From positions 336,003 through 400,002 of the forward strand of contig MPNW01000035.1 of NCBI GenBank assembly GCA_011800805.1: a stretch of DNA of 64,000 nucleotides, written 5' to 3'. Positions 59,951 through 64,000 of this stretch are shown one piece after another. Numbering within the stretch: position 1 is the first letter of the stretch; each line of letters opens with the position of its first letter. The stretch is from Hirudo medicinalis (Eukaryota > Annelida > Clitellata > Hirudinida > Hirudinidae). The position numbers and the translations under genes are program-made. The notes beneath the pieces were generated by a model. It saw only the letters and a program-made list of their open reading frames with translations, made no database searches and was not told the DNA's origin.

Positions 59951-62900
59951 ACATATTCTTGCTCTTTTTTGAAGATCCTTTATGAACCTGATTCGAGGCT
60001 CGATTGTCAGCATAAACTCGATGGTGTCAATTTTTAAATTTCTGCTTCAAAAAATAATATTTCGTTGGCTGTCAAGACGTTTGAACGATAATAACTTGCC
60101 CTATTTCATCATCCATTTTTTTCTTCCAATAAAGCAATCCATCACAAACCTCCTGTCATCCGCTGAGTAACGTTCGACATGAACACGATTTCTTTTCTAC
60201 AAAGTCAACTTTTTTACATTTTTGTTTTTGGAAGCCATCTGATTTGTTGAAAAGTTTGATTTTTTGCGATCGTATTCTGATCAGTATCCTGATACTGATA
60301 CCCGTGGCAATCGACATTTTTGTCTCTAGAAATACTGACTGGTCAAAAGACGGAGATTGTTTTGCCTGGAAAACAAAATTGTTTCCCCGCTCCGTTGAGT
60401 CGGACGACAGGGTGCGAAGAGGATGAATGAGAGATAAATGTACATGAAAACATGTTGCAGATCACAAATCAAAAAACTCATTCAGTCATGTTGTCCTCTG
60501 TCTTTTTTTCGCCCTCGTTTCTTCGGCAAGCAATAACTCGCGTGACAAACAACATTGCTTCCAAATTAAAGATCCCAGAACAGAGTTAGCGGTCACAAAT
60601 AAGTCCACAAATAAATTCCATGAATCCACGTAATGACCACTCGACAGCAAACCGCAGCTTCCATCTTCGGGCGATATTTCGCAGTCCGGTGTGATGACTG
60701 CTGTTTCCACTGCTTCTGGTAAAAGGATAAGGTTGGAATTCAATTATTTCTAGAAATTGGTAATTTCATGGCCAATTATTAGCCTCTCAACGAATAGCTA
60801 AGAAAATTTTCTGCAAAAATTTTCAGCGACTGTTGGCTTGGTAAAAGAATTCAAAAAATAAAGCGAAACAATTCTTCGATATCATCTTCAGCATGTCATC
60901 TCTGTGGTAAGCCCCGCCTTTTACAATCCGGGCATAAATAAAGGCATTGTTGGATCAACCACGAAAGTATCGTCGAAGCGCGCTTCATGTCGGAATGGAA
61001 GGCAGATAATCGGATTTGAAAGAAACGGTGTTGGTCACTTGCTCGAAATACTTTTCTGGCAAATGAAGAAAAATGTCTCATCATCCATCGCATTTTTAAG
61101 TATCCATTTTAGCTTTTGCACTAGCTGGCGGGATTAAATAGAAACGGCCAAAAGACGTTGATTCTAATTATTGAAGTGATTTTGATAGAGGGGCCTTCGT
61201 AGAATCTAGAAATAATCAGAAAAGGACACTCCATTGCAAATGTAGATTCAGTCCTTCAAACTCAATTAAGCATCTCGATTGATGCTCTCCGATGGATTTC
61301 ATTGAAGAAGTGGAGAACATTCATTCGACAATTAGCATCATCCACACTCACCTTCAAATCCGATAAGATTTATTTTAACCTCTATTTTACGATTGAAAAG
61401 TAAAAAAACGGAGAAGTTTGCTCGGCGATGAAGATTCATTTTCATTCCTATTAAAGGCATGAGAATTCAAAAATGTTGATAAAATGACAATTTAAAATAT
61501 TGATAAAATTTATATCAACTTTTAAAATTTTGGTCTGAAGTTTTATAATTGTGGTAAAATCTATTATTTAAGGTTTCAAGTCCGACTTTTAAAATCATTA
61601 ACTAAAAAAAAATTGAACATTATTCGAGTTGAAAGGTTCATCTGTTAACAATGCTCTTCATCATTTCTTCTCAATCCTGTAAATACTCCTTTCTGGATTT
61701 TTCGCCCTATCCAACCTTCTTCGACAATTATGGTCGGATGCACCTTCTATCCCAGTGAAACATAAATTAAAGATGATGGTGTCCCAAACAATTATGTTCC
61801 TCACATCATCCGAGAAGTGGTGCTGCCTGGAATCAACTTAAGCAACCAATCTTCGTCATTGCCATGGTGTTATCGATTTCAATCTGAGATGTTGTTGCCA
61901 CAAAGTGGAAGGGTTTAACTCAAGGTGCTTTCCTAAGGTCCGTTAATGACCCAATTCATCAACTTCGAAAGTAAACCTCCATGCATTAATAATAACGCCC
62001 TTCAAAACATTTTGAAATGTCAGATCCATTTTCAGGTTTTTAAGTTCTTTCCGCCGAATCATATTTTTATCAAAATGCATTTAATCACGCAAATATTTAC
62101 TTTAATTTACCAACATATTTTGATCATCTTAGCTGTTCTTAATGCTCGTTAATTTTCTGAGATAAATTCTTTAATGCTCCTGATATTCTGCCCATGGTAT
62201 GATACAAATTAACTATCATATTAAATAAACAATAATAACAACTACTGTCATATATGCATAATATTATTATTGTTAATAATAATAATTAATATTTATATAT
62301 TACTAATAATATTTATTAATACTTATAATTTTTAATAATAACAATTATTATTATTAATTTCTATCTTACAGAAAACATTTCTAGCAAACAAATTTAATTG
62401 TTCTGCAGCTTCCAATTAATTCCTTGAAAATCGCACGAATAGAGAAGCGTTCGAACCCAAAGCAAATGTAAAAACGTCCCGTGCATAATTAGAGAATATA
62501 AATTTTAGCGGGATAAGTGAGGGCATCGTAAGGTAATGTTTCAAGACCTTGAAAATTGGATTGAATGACAACGATAAATAAATGTGCAAAAACAGCGGAC
62601 AATTAAACAAAAAAATAATCATTCGCCAAAAAAAGAGTAAGTTTATCTTTAATCTCCAAATGGAAACTAAAATATCCATGAAAGGTTTTCCTTCGCGTGA
62701 CTCCGAAGTCATTTTGTTGGGTTGGACACCAGAAATTTCGAAGTAATCATCGACACATTCTGGGACAACTTGAAATGTGCGTATTTTGAACCTTTCTCAA
62801 TATTTTGAAACGTACTGTGGATGTCTGTGATAAGAATTGGCTTTATAATGCGTTGAGAACTCACAAACGATAAAATATGAAAGAGTTTAGAAATGAAGTA

Positions 62901-64000
62901 GGTATTTTGCTTTATGGAATAATTGCCTTCTGAATTTAAATTAACTTTTAAACCTTCGATGGAGAAATATTTCTAAAGTCCGACGAAGAATCCTTTATGC
63001 AAATGAGTCTCGATGTTGAAATTGCCTGGTGTATGACAGCGATCTATCTTAATCATATCACCTTGAATATTTCGGTTCTCTGCCCCTCTTGATGCGCTTA
63101 AATCCTTCGTTTGCCATTTCATTGACACGAAGCTTGTGTTCCGATACAAAAGAAGGTAACATCCTTCTAAATTTATTCATTTTCAAAAGTTGTCATGAAT
63201 TTCAGACTGATCGACCTACTTCTTGCCAGAGGAGACGAACGGAGGGAAAAATTATTTTCAAAGAATCAGGTGACGCTCTTTTTACGTTGGTAATTTATTA
63301 CTATTTTTGGAACTAACGATGACAGACGATAAGAAAATGTGATTAATGACTCGAAGCAGCACTTTAAATTCAATATCACCGCTGCCTATCGCAAATGTGC
63401 CAATTGTCTTCGCTCGAGCACATTCGTTGTGGTAGGTTAATCTTAATAAAACTGGATCAAATAAAAATTGGTTGAGAATTCTTTAACGTTTCATAATTAC
63501 ATTTTCGTTAGACTTTTTCAGCATTTCCCGCATTTTTTATTTAAATTATAACGATCTCAAGATAAAAGAAAAATATATGCTAAACAACGGTAGAAAAGGA
63601 TATTTCCAAATCGGTGCGTTGCATGTTCGTTCAAAAGCCTCACGCATCGACGCAATTACTTCAGGATAAGTGTGATTCAATGAACATTATTTTATAAGTA
63701 CTGGCCATAAAATCGTAATCAAACTAAAGCCGGTTGTTTGGTAGAGGTATAATCTCTTCTGGATAATAAACCGATGTTAATGTCTCATAAAATTATACAC
63801 TGACTAGGGTTCATCCTCAAAAATATGGAAAAGAAATTTTGACTCGGCATTTGTACAGAACTTCTTATCCGACAAAAACTGTAACTGTCTCTTCAGGTTT
63901 ATCTCCTCCAAGCGACTTTATGCCCTTAATATATACCCAACGATTTGATATTTATAACCAAAGTTTTATGTCGGTTGCACTTTGCTATTAGGGGTTAAGT
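59951..64000. other. 4-kb stretch without a supportable gene
   Basis: Contains an (AAT/ATT)n low-complexity tract at 62220-62370 and scattered short open stretches with no motif. A plus-strand pair around 63065-63155 and 63206-63268, each followed by GT, could be exons of an unknown or non-coding transcript, but there is no family support. No transposon ends were recognised. It may be regulatory DNA or introns of a gene extending right of the window. Confidence 0.4.

Noticed and set aside
60486..61137. Open frames on both strands near 60.5-61.1 kb
   Set aside because: Short, overlapping, no splice-supported extension and no recognisable domain.

Overview
This is nuclear DNA from an animal: AT-rich, with many short-intron protein-coding genes (introns often 50-300 bp), GT-AG splice sites that close conserved reading frames, tRNA-derived SINEs, non-LTR retrotransposon debris, hAT and Tc1 elements, and one assembly gap of Ns. 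The gene set (TASOR, RAB18, PSMB4, cytosolic valyl-tRNA synthetase, DNA polymerase lambda, FAM136A, SDHD) is generic bilaterian. A catalytically degenerate mitochondrial seryl-tRNA synthetase-like protein resembling SLIMP points to an arthropod or another protostome. A compact non-insect arthropod such as a myriapod would fit, but this is inference and not proven. The exon coordinates below were derived by hand from splice consensus and reading-frame continuity.

Layout. 1-9.9 kb: a TASOR (HUSH complex) homologue on the + strand, missing its N-terminus at the window edge. 10.7-12.3 kb: RAB18 (-). 12.8-13.2 kb: the 3' end of a dead LINE. 14.2-15.6 kb: an ankyrin-repeat/SOCS-box protein (-). 16.0-17.0 kb: a multi-pass membrane orphan (-). 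17.7-20.7 kb: the SLIMP-like gene (+), convergent with PSMB4 (-, 21.0-22.5 kb). 22.8-29.2 kb: a transposon-rich block with a microsatellite, an N gap, a hAT-type MITE, two LINE remnants and a solo LTR with an intact target-site duplication nested inside one of them. 29.7-35.7 kb: valyl-tRNA synthetase (-). 37.7-41.3 kb: DNA polymerase lambda (-), carrying a Tc1-like element and a SINE in one intron, head-to-head with FAM136A (+, 42.1-42.7 kb). 43.8-44.9 kb: a four-exon secreted orphan (-). 46.1-48 kb: a dispersed repeat, hAT transposase debris and a MITE. 48.9-50.4 kb: SDHD (+). 50.7-53.4 kb: a four-domain beta-trefoil (ricin-B-fold) lectin-like gene (-), whose 5' end and upstream flank are duplicated as a pseudogene at 55.5-56.5 kb. 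57.6-59.95 kb: an LRR-Ig transmembrane receptor (+). The last 4 kb hold no gene I can support.

The genes do not form a functional cluster. The most unusual observations are: (1) a related promoter-proximal sequence upstream of three unrelated housekeeping genes (VARS, POLL, FAM136A), always in the same orientation relative to the gene and forming a large inverted repeat in the shared POLL/FAM136A promoter; (2) an orphan secreted, probably helical 212-aa protein; (3) the four-trefoil lectin gene with its decayed 5' duplicate; and (4) an invertebrate TASOR gene with an apparent frameshift in its largest exon.
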